This document shows positions 34,097 to 46,113 of a DNA stretch of 64,000 nt, piece by piece. The stretch is taken from assembly GCA_025667525.1 (NCBI GenBank), contig CM046882.1, positions 212,396,592 through 212,460,591 on the forward strand, read 5' to 3'. The notes beneath the pieces were generated by a model. It had not been told where the DNA came from. It worked only from the letters and a program-made list of their open reading frames with translations, and made no database searches. The position numbers and the translations under genes were made by a program. How positions within the stretch are numbered: position 1 is the first letter of the stretch; the number at the start of each line of letters is the position of its first letter. Origin of the DNA: Glebionis coronaria (lineage: Eukaryota > Streptophyta > Magnoliopsida > Asterales > Asteraceae).

Positions 34097-37000
34097 ATGG
34101 CACCAAAGTTTAAACCAACAGAATTGGAATTGGGGTTCAGATCCCAACACAACATGATTGCTTATCTTGAAGCTGTTGATGCTCTGTTTCCCCAATACAC
34201 ACAAATGGTGGCGTATTTGAACGCATCCCCATTAAGGTATGATCTTTCTCATGCACCACTCATTCCAGTCACACACATTAAGCAGTTTTGGAACACTGTC
34301 AGTTCCTCAACAGTTAATGGAGTGACCACATTGACTTCTATTGTTCATGGGAGATCTTGGGTGGTTACTGAGGCCTTGGTACGCCAAGCCTTGCATCTTG
34401 ATGATGCTGATGGTATAGCCACCCTTCCCATAAATGAAATAGAACAAGGGCTTAGGGCTTTGGGATATCCTTTTCCTGATGAAGGTACTCTAAATAAGTA
34501 TCATAAGCAGGAATTTCCCCCAGCCTGGAAGTACCTCATACATGTCCTCCTTCAATGTTTGAGTCCCAAATGTACTGCACACAATGAGATCAATAGATCC
34601 ATTGCCAGTGTTATTGTGTGCATTGCAACAGGGAAAAAATATAACTATTCTAAAATGATTTTTGAGGGGATGTGTAAAAACAAGGGGACAAAAATGACTT
34701 TAGCTTATCCCCGTTTTCTGCAAATGGTTTTTGATGATCAAGGTTACTGCTCAAGGGATCACAATGATTTTTATAAGATCCCTGAGCAAAAGAAAGCTAT
34801 TTTTATGAAGATGGACTCACCACCCCATAGAGACCTACCTTTAACCCAAGCCATGCTTGCTGTTATTGCAGCAGCACAACCCCAACTAGACCCTCAACCT
34901 CAAATTGACCCCCAACCACATCTTGAACCAATTCCTGAACCTTTACCTTCACCTGAACAAATGCAAATTGACTCAGAATCCTTCAACGCTGACACACTCA
35001 ATGTTGGCGTTGATGTGCCTATTTCCAACGCTGACACACAACCTTCACAATCCCAAACACCCCTTAACCAACCCACATCTACCCATTCTTCCACACTATC
35101 TTCCACACCCCCTGAATATAGGTTGATGAAACGTCAAAGGACTACTGGAGTGTTCTCCTCTGGTGGTCCTAGCCATGAAGCAGAGAGAACCACCACCACA
35201 AGTGTGGCTGGTGACCTGGATGAGGCTAGGACTATTGGTTCTGGCTTAGAAGCTGGCCAAGGCAGTCCCACCATCATTAAGTCCTCATCCTTGCCCAATG
35301 AATCTGACTTGGGAGGTCAAATCCCCATTTCAGAAGAGGGCAGACTGGAACCAATGACTCTTATGGAATTGACGGCAGTCTGCATTAGCTTGCAAAAGCA
35401 AAATGCAGACTTAGTACAAGTAGTCAGCTCACAAGGCCTTGAACTCAAGCAATTGAGGGAGAGGATTGTTGTTTTGGAAAGTGATCGTGCTAGAAGGGGT
35501 ATGGAGGAATCTTCCAAAGGGGAGGAAGATCAAATAAATTTGAGTGATAAGGGCAGCCAGGATGGTCAATCAATGGATGTTGCTGAGGCCCTTACAACTT
35601 TGAAGAAACAAATAGGTTTTGATACGTCCTTAGTCTCTCCCACCAACTTAAATTTATCATTTACAGCTATGTTGAGAGAGGTTACACAAGGCGCTGAGGG
35701 AAGATATTTGAGCGTTGACAAGGAAAATTTGGACGCTGATAGAAGTATTTTGGGCGCTGATAGAACAAATTTGGGCGTTGACAGACCTGTACATGAAGGT
35801 GATGTATCCCAGTCATCATCTATCATCAAGGAGGTTTCTACTCAGGTATTACCATCTACCTTACCAACCATTGCACCATCAGATAAGGGTAAGGGTAAAA
35901 TGGTAGAAGAGATTGTTCCAAAGGATGCAGCTCAAGTTGAGTTTGATAGAAGATTAGCTGCACAAATCATGGAACAAGATGAAAAGGAAAAGGCACCATT
36001 TGTTGTGACTTCAGAAGAAGAAAGTGATGGAGCTAGCTCAGACTCAAGTGTGATGATTATAGAACCAGAAAGGCTTGAGTATGGTGATGAGTTTGCTAGG
36101 GAAAAGTTGAGAGAATTGAAATTGCAGGTTGAATTTGACATGCCAGAGGTGGTTCAAATGTACAATGCTTGGGAAAAAAGATGCATGGATAATCCAGACT
36201 TGACCATTTCAGATCAAATATGGGGTTTGGGGCTTCTTCTTAGAGTTCAGAAGGATTGCCAGGTAATATTGAAACACAAGGCAAGCAATATTCTCTCAGA
36301 GTTGAAAAGGGATAGAAGGGAGCTCTACTTTATGTTGCTCAGATGTCATGGAGTTGGATGGACATATCAGAAGTTGAAAGCTTTGACATTTGATGAGTTG
36401 GAAAACAGGGCTTATCCCATTTGGGTGAGAGTGCAGGAAGCAAACACTCTCAGACTTCTTTCAGATGAAAGAAAGGAGGAACTTGCAGAAGAAATGGAAA
36501 TCAAGAAAGCTATGATGGTTCCCAGGCTAGTGAAGAAGGGAATTTCATTTGAGTTTCCAAAAGATATGGATCCACTATATCCAAGTGAAGCAGTTATAAG
36601 AAAGAGCCTTAAGCTCTCCCCATTAGAAGCTTCAGATATGGTGCAAGTGTTACCATTAGATTCCAGGAACCCAATTGTGAGCTATGAAGAAGATGAATGT
36701 GGGTTCTGGAAGATTGGCAGATTTGGCAAGGAGTTACACACTTTTACCACTCTTATATCTTTGTTTGCAAGTTGTGATAGAGAAGACTTGGTGGACCTTT
36801 GGAGGTTGCTGGAGACCAAGTATGAGGCTGAAGCACCAACTTCAGCTAATGGAATAAAACTTTAGACCACATTCAAAAGAACGTGTGGACCAAAAGATGA
36901 GGATCCTGCAATATGGAAGGATCTTGAAGATGACCTCAGTGGTCTTCAATGGAGGTTATATTCAGCTGCTGGTGTATACCATTTGAGTTCTACAAAGTTT

Positions 37001-37168
37001 GCTGAGTATCTACTTGTGGATGCTCAGTATTTCATATCCAAGGCTATTTTGGAGAAGATGAAGGACACTCAGCTGGAAATAGATTATTCAAGTGACGTGG
37101 CAAAAGATTTGATCAGATTTATTCATTACCAATATGAGAAGGTTTGTAAGATTCCTCCTAGTCCTTAA
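34097..37168 (+). CDS. Large third ORF of element B (function unknown)
   Basis: ATG 34097 in good context (ATCAATGG). It is open for 922 codons to TAG 36863-36865, then open in the same frame to TAA 37166-37168, so 1023 codons with one stop. Residues 1-230 form a conserved block (HNMIAYLEAVDALFPQY, then HIKQFWNTVS and PAWKYLIHVLLQCLSPK). I recall this block from Asteraceae retroelement proteins that databases often mislabel as synaptobrevin/longin-like. Residues 250-330 are Gln/Pro-rich, 420-465 a likely coiled coil, 530-560 Val-Asp/Ala-Asp repeats, 630-660 acidic, and 670-1020 a second charged helical domain. I see no signal peptide or membrane span, so an envelope role is not supported. It lies after pol in the place of the SIRE env-like ORF. 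Confidence 0.72.
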
Positions 37169-37207
37169 TGCTTATTCAGAAACTTGATCATAAGAGTGGA
37201 TATCAAG

Positions 37208-37219
37208 TTTAGAGAGGAT
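37208..37219 (+). other. Polypurine tract of element B
   Basis: TTTAGAGAGGAT directly precedes the TGTTGGG start of the 3' LTR. It is short but in the expected place. Confidence 0.75.
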
Positions 37220-37734
37220 TGTTGGGAATAAATTAAGGCCAGATCACTTGAGCGCTGACAAGAACAAATCAAGCGTTGACAAGAACAAAACAAGCGCTGA
37301 CAGCTCAAGCGTTGACAAGTTAAAGTCAAGCGTTGACACATTGAAGACAAGCACTGATGGAAGATATATTCTACATGTTTATTATATTCTAGAATACTTC
37401 TAGTAAGGATAGAAACGACACTGTATTTTCTATATTTATCTTTACCTAGAATAGCTGATACGTAGATTATTGTACGAGGCTTCTTATGTCTATAAAAGAA
37501 GGCCTTTAGGTTAAAGTTTCATATAAGTTTTCATTCGTAAACATCTTTCATTGTAAGCAAGTTCGACATTAATAATCAAAGTGAAAGTTTGTTTACATCT
37601 TGTGTGTTCTTGTTTAAGTGTTAGATTCCGCATAACACTTAGATTCATAAAGCATATACAAAGGTTTCTCTACGTGTATTACTTGATCTAATCTCGTATA
37701 CACAAAGCTAATCGATCTAAGTTTGGGATCAACA
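37220..37734 (+). repeat. 3' LTR of element B
   Basis: 515 bp, about five differences from the 5' copy. It has the same five CGYTGACA motifs and TATAAAAG (37491-37498). It is followed by the GTAGA target duplication and the rest of element A gag. Confidence 0.93.
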
Positions 37735-37739
37735 GTAGA

Positions 37740-39623
37740 AGCATTAAAACAAGACTTCAAAAGTAGACATGAACAAGATACTGAAAAAGTAACGAAACTA
37801 CAAGAACAAGTCGAATTTTTGAAGAAAGTTGTTAATGAAACTCATGACTCTATTCAAATCGTTAGAATGATAGCACCTCCATCGATGTTTAAGGGTCAAG
37901 CTAGCTTTGCAAGTCCTAAGTACCTTGCCAAAGCTCAAGCTGCGAACCCGCGTCTCTATCTTGATGAGTCTGAAAGGACCGATCTTGATTGCATGATTGT
38001 TAGGGCCGATAGTTACGAGACTGCCCTTTGGGATGACGAGAGTCGATCACTAGTAAATAAGGAGTTTGTGAAACCATATAATTATGCTTATGAGAATAGT
38101 CTTTATGGTCTTTTCACCAAACAAACTCAGAAATATTGTGAGGAAGTGTTTTTAGAATGCAAGCAAAAGAGAATTCAATGGAAGAAAGCGTTTTCCCCTA
38201 AGAAATCTAATGTTTACAAATATATGAACTACCTCCCTCTAGATGTGTCCAAAAGCAAGAGTAGGAAAACATTAGGTATTCTTAAACATCACATAGATAA
38301 TGTTAAATCTATTGTGGAAAGAGATTGGGAGAAACGTGAAACCAATGAGTGGCATAGACCGATTCCTCAAGATATTACATTGCTTGTGAAAGAACTCTTA
38401 ATCCCAAATACGGCATTGATTAAAGAAACTGTTCTTGAATTTGAGGCATTAATTAAGACTGAAATGTTTGATGATTTAAAATATGTTGAGTCTATTGACA
38501 AAGACATTGATGCTCTTCAAATGGAGAAGTCCGACTTTTCTGATGAATATGATTTACTCTTGCAAGAATGCGTTTCTAAAGATGTTATGTGTTCTTATTT
38601 TACATCTTGTGCTGATATTGATGAATATTCTGATGTTGCATGCAAATATCTTGATCAAGTGAGAGAATGCGAACGTCTTTAAACTGAGCTTTCGAAACGT
38701 AAAGAAAATGTTGATAAAAAGGTTTTTACACTTCTTCAACACCGATGTGATTTCCTTCAAAAATATTGTCATGATCTGGAACTTGATTTGAAAAACATGT
38801 CGGTAGTTTTTCAAACGATAATAAATTGTAAGAAAAACTTTCCAAAATGTGTCGAGAAATGAATGAAAAGAGTTTGTAAATTACGGATTTAAAAGCTCAG
38901 TTACAAGATAGGGAGATAGCGATAGCAGAGTTGAAGAAACTCGTTGCTAAAATGGGTGGGAAAGTTGTGGAACCTAGTGTTCAGAAATCTGTTGTTAGAC
39001 AACCTAATGCCCAAAAAGTGAATAGGTCCTCTATCTTAGGAAAACCATCTGCTTTCTCAAATTCTTCGTTTGCTAAACCCGTGTTTGCCCCCAAGATGGA
39101 TGGAAAGGAAAGGTTACCACAGACTCAACCCATATGTACTGCTCAAGCACTAAGCGTTAAGCACACTAATGTGATTAAACCAGGGATGTATAGAGTGACC
39201 ACTAAACCCACAAACAAAGTTAGTCAATCGTCTCAGATTTCTAGAAACACTAATTCTCGTGTGTCTTCTACTACAGGAGTAGTCTCCACTGCTAGTGTTA
39301 GCCGGCCTCAGCTTAAGAGTGCTCAAGTGAATGATAAGGTCTGGAAACAAAAGAGTCAAGGGAAGACGAAGGAAGTAGAAGAACACCCTAGGAATTTTAA
39401 TGTTTTTAAGAATAAAACGTATGTAATCGCTTGTAATGACGATTTGAATGATTTGACAGCTTTGAATGCTTTGAATGTTAAGTTTGTTTGTGTCAAATGT
39501 AGAAAATGTGTTGTTAATGCTACTCATTCTATGTGTGCTGTGAGTAATGTAAAAGGAGTAGATATTAGAACTAAGAAGCACATTGCGATGTCTATTAGTG
39601 CTAATAACCCAAACGCAAAGTGA
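37740..39623 (+). pseudogene. gag: Element A gag, part 3 (spacer and second Cys/His motif)
   Basis: In frame with part 2 when B is removed. It opens with a coiled coil, then a segment with VRMIAPPSMFKGQ and a Lys/Tyr-rich block to TAA 38680-38682. A frameshift lies between there and 38931. The second half is basic and Ser/Thr-rich and contains the motif CX2CX2CX5HX2C (CVKCRKC...HSMC, 39489-39536), also present in C and D. Family role is not known to me. Zinc binding is likely from spacing. The frame ends at 39623, and another frame continues at 39620. Confidence 0.8.
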
Positions 39624-41504
39624 ACCAATCTGGTGCTACCCCCACTAAGAAAAGTAATGCATCAGACTCCACTACTAAGAACACTAGAAGCCGAATCAGG
39701 GAACTATATGAGTCAGCTAGCAAGTCTTGGAAATGGTGGTTTGCTAATCAATGTCCTCCAGGATATAAATGGATGCCTAAAGTTAGGAAAGAAAATGTGA
39801 CCACGAGTGTTAGTATGCCTTTAATTTTTGTTAAGGACACTAATAATTCTGAAATCACAATAAACGTGGTATCCAATTTAGCAAATGCTCCATCGTCTTC
39901 TAATTCTTCTGCAGGTGATACAAATAATTCTCTTCATAATGGACTCCGGGTGCACCAAGCACATGACGGGGAACCTCAAGCTTCTAATTAACTTCGTAGA
40001 GAAGTTTCTGGGAACGGTCCGTTTCGGAAATGACCAATTTGCATCGATCCTAGGCTATGGACATTTGGTTCAAGGGAATATTACGATCAAAAGTGTATAC
40101 TACGTCGAAGGGCTCAATCACAATCTTTTCTCGTTTGGTCAATTCTGTGATGCAGATTTGGAAGTTGCTTTCAGAAAGAAGACATGTTTTGTTCGTGATT
40201 ATGATGGGAATGACTTACTCACTGGTACACGGGGTACAGATCTTTACACAATCGCACTTCAAGACACATCTTCTACAACTCCACTTTGCTTCATGGCTAA
40301 AGATTCATCGACTAAAGTATGGTTATGGCATCAACGTCTATCTCATCTCAATTTTGATACCATTAACTTGCTTTCCAAGAAAGATATTGTGAGAGGCCTT
40401 CCAAGTCTGAAATTCATCAAGGATCATCTTTGTTCTTCTTGTGAGCTTTGTAAAGCTAAACGAAGTAGTTTTAAGACAAAGACTACACCAATCTTTAAAG
40501 GACGGTTAGATCTTCTTCATATCGATTTGTGTGGTCCCATGCGTATTCAAAGTATCAATGGGAAGAAATACATTATGGTAGTTGTCGATGATTACTCAAG
40601 TTATACATGGACCTTCTTCTTGAGATCAAAGGATGAAACACCCGAAGTTCTCATCAACTTCCTTAAGCAGATACAACATGGTCTTCAAGCTCAAGTAAAA
40701 GTGGTACGTACTGATAGAGGCACATAATTTCTGAATTCAACTCTAAAGAATTTCTTTGAAACCGAAGGGATTGAACATGAAACACCCATTGCTAGAACAC
40801 CTGAACAAAATGGCGTTGTTTAACGACGAAATCGTACTTTACTTGAGGCTGCTCGAACATTATTATCCGCTTCAAAACGTCCACTATACTTTTGGGTCGA
40901 AGTTGTGTCAACTGCATGCTACACACAAAACCGTTCCTTAATTATTCCAAGACACGAAAAGACACCATATCATATAATTCATGATTGCAAACCTTCACTC
41001 AAACACCTTCACGTCTTTGGTTGTACGTGTTACATAGTCCGAGATGGTGAAAATCTGGATAAGATGAAAGAGAAGGGTGATGCATGTATTCTAGTGGGAT
41101 ATGCTACTCTGTCTAAGGGATATAGAGTTTACAACAATAGAACAAAATTGATCGTAGAGACTATTCATGTTCGATTTGATGAATTGCAAGAAATGGCACT
41201 TGAACAAAACAGTTTAAGTCCTGATCCACAACGACAGACGACTTCCGTTCATAACCGCACGGAACTCGGAACTCAAGACCACAACAATGAACTACCAAGT
41301 TCAAAGCTGGTTCCACAAAGTGTTCCAAGAACTGATATGATAGTGGACACGACCATTGAAGAGTTGGAAATGTTATATGGACCAATGTATGATGAATATT
41401 TCACGGGGGAGAAACATGTTGTATCAAAGTCTTCCGCTGTCACTCATGATAAGAATGATGATACCGATCATCGTCAACAAAAGGATACAACTTCATCTAC
41501 TTGA
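39620..41504 (+). pseudogene. pol: Element A protease and integrase, broken
   Basis: A shift between 39900 and 39940 joins the last gag piece (39620-39991, with WKWWFANQCPPGYKWMP) to the pol frame. The protease motif DSG is in MDSGCTKHMTG (Asp codon 39942-39944). The integrase zinc region is LWHQRLSHLNF...CSSCELCKAKR. The first catalytic Asp is in LLHIDLCGP. The second lies in VRTDRGT, where Asn of DNG is replaced by Arg, and a TAA follows (40725-40727). The codon of the catalytic Glu is itself a TAA (40821-40823). The C-terminal block with GDACILVGYATLSKGYRVY is intact to a TGA at 41502-41504. It is clearly inactive. Confidence 0.88.
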
Positions 41505-43427
41505 ACACGGGTTGCAGCAGATTTACCTCCTCAGAATATCTCTTCTACAATTGATCCTACAACATCCACAACTACTGTCATTGCTTCAGGGAACACAAAT
41601 CAAGCAGACCATGCATTAAATGACGAAGACGACTTTATCAACCCATTCGGTACACCGGTACACGAAATTGGAGAGTCTTCGACTCGCCATGTTGATCCGT
41701 CAAATATGCATACGTTCTATCAACGACATCCGTCAACACATCATTGGACCCGAGATCATCCTTTGGTACAAGTAACTGGAAACCCTTCACAGCCTGTTCG
41801 TACAAGATGACAACTTGTAACCGATGTTGATTTTTGTATGTTCGCACTCGGCGTGAGTACAGCTGAACCCACAAATATCAAAGAAGCCTTAGCAGATCAC
41901 GCTTGGATTGAATCGATGACGGATGAACTTCAACAATTTGAAAGACTTAAAGTCTGGGATCTTGTTGACAGACCATACGATGTAGCTCCATTAAATCTTC
42001 GATGGATCTGGAAAAACAAGATGGATGAAGGAAACACGATCATCAAGAATAAATCAAGGCTAGTGGCTAAAGGGTATGGTCAGAAAGAGGGTATTGATTT
42101 TGAAGAATCATATGCACCAGTAGCTCGTTTAGAAGCGGTCAGGATTTTCCTTGCTTATGTTGCACATAAGGGATTCATCGTTTATCAAATGGACGTAAAG
42201 ACTGTGTTTCTTAACGGTCCTTTGAAATATGAAGTCTATGTCACTCAGCCGGAAGGATTCGTAAATCCTCATTATCCTGACAAGGTATATCGTCTCCACA
42301 AAGCACTTTATGGACTCAAGCAAGCTCCAAGGGTGTGGTACGATGAGCTCTCGAAATATCTGGTCTCCAAAGGTTTCTCAAAAGGTTCAATTGATCTAAC
42401 TTTGTTCACTTATAAATATGGGGATGACATTTTGCTTGTGTAGATTTATGTTGATGACATTATTTTCGGGTCTACAAACCCAAAACTTTCAAAATGGTTT
42501 GAAAAAGTTATGCACATCAAATTTGAAATGTCAATGATGGGCGAACTAAAATTCTTTCTAGGAATTCAAGTTCACCAGTCCCCACGTGGTATCTTTATTC
42601 ACCAAGCTAAGTATTGTCAAGAGATAATCAAAAAGCATGGTATGACCTCATGTGACCCAGTTAGAACACCATTATCAACCACATCCCTAGATGCTGACTT
42701 GGAGGGATTACCCATTGATCAAACGAGATATCGTTCCATGATCAGGTCCCTCATGTACTTGACAGCAAGAAGACCTGATATTCATCATGCTACATGCTAT
42801 TGTGCACGATATCAAGCCCGACCCACTGAAAAGCACCTCAAGGAGGTTAAACGGATCTTTCGGTACCTTAAGAATACCATTCACATGGGACTCTGGTATC
42901 CAAGGGAAACCGGTTTCTTTCTAACGGCCTATTCAGATTCTGATCATGCAGGGTGTCTTGATACACGAAAAAGTACTTCTGGTGGTGCACAATTTCTAGG
43001 TCAAGATAAGCTTGTGGGATGGTCTTCCAAGAAGCAGGATTGCACGTCACTGTCATCAGCCATAGCGGAATATGTGTCTCTATCTGCGTGTTGTGCTCAA
43101 GTTCTTTGGATGAGAACACAACTCACGGATTATGGCTTCCACTTTGATAAAGTACCTATGTACTGTGACTCAAAGTCGGCCATAGCCATCTCCTACAATC
43201 CGGTACAGCATTCCCGCACGAAGCACCCTGATTTCAGATATCACTTCATAAAGGAACAAGTTGAACGCGGACTCGTTGAATTATACTTTGTCGGAACAGA
43301 TTATCAGTTAGCCGACTTGTTCGCGAAAGCTCTGTCGAAAGATAGGTTTGAGTACCCCCTTAGACAAATTGGTATGAGATGTTTGACTCCAGCCGACCTG
43401 GATATTCTGGCAAAGGTACATGCTTGA
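41505..43427 (+). pseudogene. pol: Element A reverse transcriptase and RNase H
   Basis: Frame 0 with an early stop region, then RT from about 41838: [49 protein letters not shown] at 42441-42443 stands just before [10 protein letters not shown], the same place as in element B. After it the frame is open to TAA/TGA at 43425-43427 with AYSDSDHAG, AEYVSLSACCAQ and YCDSKSAIA of RNase H. In the second block the usual Thr-Glu before Ala-Glu-Tyr is changed to Ala-Ile. One stop separates two otherwise complete halves. Confidence 0.9.
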
Positions 43428-46101
43428 TTCATATTTCAAACATCTACTTGTATATACTATGGAAAAGCAAAATACAAAAATATAAAACATAAAAAAACAA
43501 AATAAAAAATGGAAAAATATTTCAAAAATACAAAAATATTCTTCTCGACATGCCTTTCAGTTTCGATAATATGGACGTGCCTAGAAATGTCGCTCAATAA
43601 CGACACGGTGTGTACATAAAGCTCGAATGTCTACTTTGGACAATTTTTCCAACAACGGGTAGAGCAATCTATCTCGGGTTGAGCTTGTCACAAAACATTC
43701 AATGTTTTAAGGTCAACACAATGGCTTGTAATTACTTTCAGATTGCAACCCGGATCGATATTCACGGGGAAGTATACGATTTAGTGCGCTTACCCTCAAC
43801 AAAAGAAGATAAATCTTCTTACACTTGAGTAGATTCGTCAAGACATTCAATGTCTATGAACTCAAGTTTATGCTTTAGAAACACCATGTCGCCAAAAAAG
43901 AATGGTTTTCAAAAAGCGTTGAACACAATTTTTTCAAGAATTTCTCAATGATATTCAAAATCTTTCAAAAATTGTGTGTTCAACAACTCCTATCCTCAAA
44001 AAACAAAATCTAGATCACATCCTCACAATGACAATTCAAGTGGATCAATTTTTTGAGGGGGAGCTTTCCAAAATCAAAGTTTTAATGTTGTTGGATATGA
44101 TATGTCAAAACAATTTTATGTATTTAACACATTGTGTGCACATATCATTTGGTATTAATCACATAAAAAGCTTTGATGTTCGTGAACATATTCTTCAACA
44201 ACAATCTTTTGTGTGTTCATGAACATGTAGTGTGCGAGTATAATTTTTTCAAGAATTTTTCAATGATTATTCAAAATCTTTCAAAAATTGTGTGCTCGAC
44301 ACTACATAAAATGTTCCTAGAATTCATGCTAAATTAGACACATTTTTTCCCCCGAAAGTTTTCAAGATCATTTTTTCAAAATATATTTTAATCAAATTTG
44401 GTATCTCTAATATCAAAGGATTTTATATATTAGAGATAGGGGAGAAAATGTGATTAAAATGTGATCTAAAGACTCAAGCACTCATGGTTACGATCAGAAA
44501 CCCACAACATCTTTAATCCACGACGTTATTGGTGTCAAAAGGGTGGTTAGGTTTAAGTCCTATGATCCAACCAGAACCGGAGGGATCTTCCCAGGGACAA
44601 TCCAATAGATTATTAGAAGTCCATAGGAAAGATGGAGTAGAATGTGAACGTATCTGAATGCCGACTAAGTACTGAAGCTAGCACTGGAACAATCATAACA
44701 AGGTGCTAGTAAATGATGTCTTGGTAAGCATTGAAGGGGTTGAAGAATGAAAAAGAAATGTAAGGATAAAGGGTGAAAACAAAGAATCCCTCCATACAAC
44801 TTAGGCAGAAACCAGGTCAACACATCATGAAGATACACATCATGGACCCAGTGATGTAATGCAAAATCCCTTACCTAGCTACTCAGGCTTCTCTCAAAAG
44901 AAGTTTGTTTTATTGTCACGGAGAACAACATGACTGCTATTGAATTTCTCACTCCGAGTTAGTTAATATTGAATAGGTGGCATCTGCTCCAGCCTCCGAC
45001 CACTAAAAGTGCAAAAATCGATTCTAGAGCCATGAGATCAATCAAATCTCGTTAGGACACACGGATGACGATCAAGAGAGCCCTACGCTATATCCTTGCG
45101 CTATTGCTAGAACAATCAGAGTGATACTACTTAGAATTCACAATGAGTGGAAATCCTTCCAGTGTTAACATCAAACAGCACTGTGGTAGGTCATGTGTGA
45201 GATTCTTTATGAATTGAACATGTGCAAACTGAAAAGCAACGGTGGTTTGATTCTGAATTGATTCAAACTCGTTTCAGGTTTCTACGTAATATCTTTATGG
45301 TCTTGCCAGAACATTCAGAGTGATATTCATTAATATTCACAGTGACTAATGGAAATCCTTCTAGCATCATCATCAAACAGCGCTACGGTAGGTGACTTGC
45401 GAGATTCTTTATGGATCAAGCTTGTGTCAACTAGAAAGCAACAATGGTAAGATTCTTTATGAATCAAACTTGTTCCAGGAATTTGAATTGACGACTTTAA
45501 TCAAGCAGATATTTATCCAATTGATTCACTCTTTATGTTCCCAGTCTTGCTTTGAGACGGTCGAGTAAAGAGAACGGCTAGTACAGCCGCGAAACCCTGT
45601 CAAGGAGGTTCTTAATTGAATCTACCTGATCACAGGTACGATATTTAATATCATGTAACGGTCTTCACCGACCGGAGGTAAAACGCTAACAATTTAGGAC
45701 GAATGTCAAAGCCATTCAGACAGTGTCTATGTTTTGTCTTAAGAAGGTGACGTTACGGTGTAATCAGCAAAGTCAAAGATTCAAAACCACATACTCATGC
45801 CCAAAGACATATTTAACCATTAAGAAAGCAAAAGACTTCCGCAACTCTGATGATCAAAGCAAGCTTTCAAGATGATGCAAAGTATGAGCATGTGGATAAA
45901 GACACAAGATCGCAAGATGGCAAAGACAAGTCAAGAATGATTAGAAGATCTCAAGCTTAAATGACAAAGTCGAAAGACAACGACAAAGGCTCAAAGATCA
46001 CAGCATGAAGGAACAAGACTACTGTTACACGTTCAAGACTTATTTATGACGAGACTCGTAATCTCCATTGATCTCCAAATATCGAAGAGGAATGACCTCA
46101 C
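43428..46101 (+). other. Element A 3' spacer with structured repeats
   Basis: No gene is supported. The start (43551-43640) matches blocks in C (about 49790-49900) and D (about 18400-18510). Two direct copies of a 60-70 bp hairpin-forming sequence (43920-43983 and about 44230-44305) have arms near GAACACAATTTTT and AAAAATTGTGTG. Purine tracts GAGGGGGAG (about 44055-44063) and GATAGGGGAG occur inside. A pair of about 205-bp units (marked by GAAAAGCAAC/GAAAGCAAC near 45225 and 45430) is the reverse-strand form of those in C and D. Confidence 0.7.
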
Positions 46102-46113
46102 ATTGAGGGAGAT
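46102..46113 (+). other. Polypurine tract of element A
   Basis: The run TTGAGGGAGAT lies directly against the TGTTAGCC start of the 3' LTR. Confidence 0.8.

Larger units (their letters stand above)
25784..37734 (+). mobile_element. SIRE-like Copia element B with third ORF
   Basis: LTRs 25784-26298 and 37220-37734, both 515 bp with only about five differences (near 1 percent), the youngest insertion here. The perfect target duplication is GTAGA (25779-25783 and 37735-37739). Order: primer site, gag with two zinc knuckles, protease, integrase, RT, RNase H, 1.2-kb spacer, a large third ORF, polypurine tract, LTR. A third ORF after pol and the gag layout suggest the SIRE/Maximus lineage by family knowledge. 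A short motif CGYTGACA is scattered across the whole element. Several stops and two frameshifts make pol defective, while the third ORF has one stop. Confidence 0.93.
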
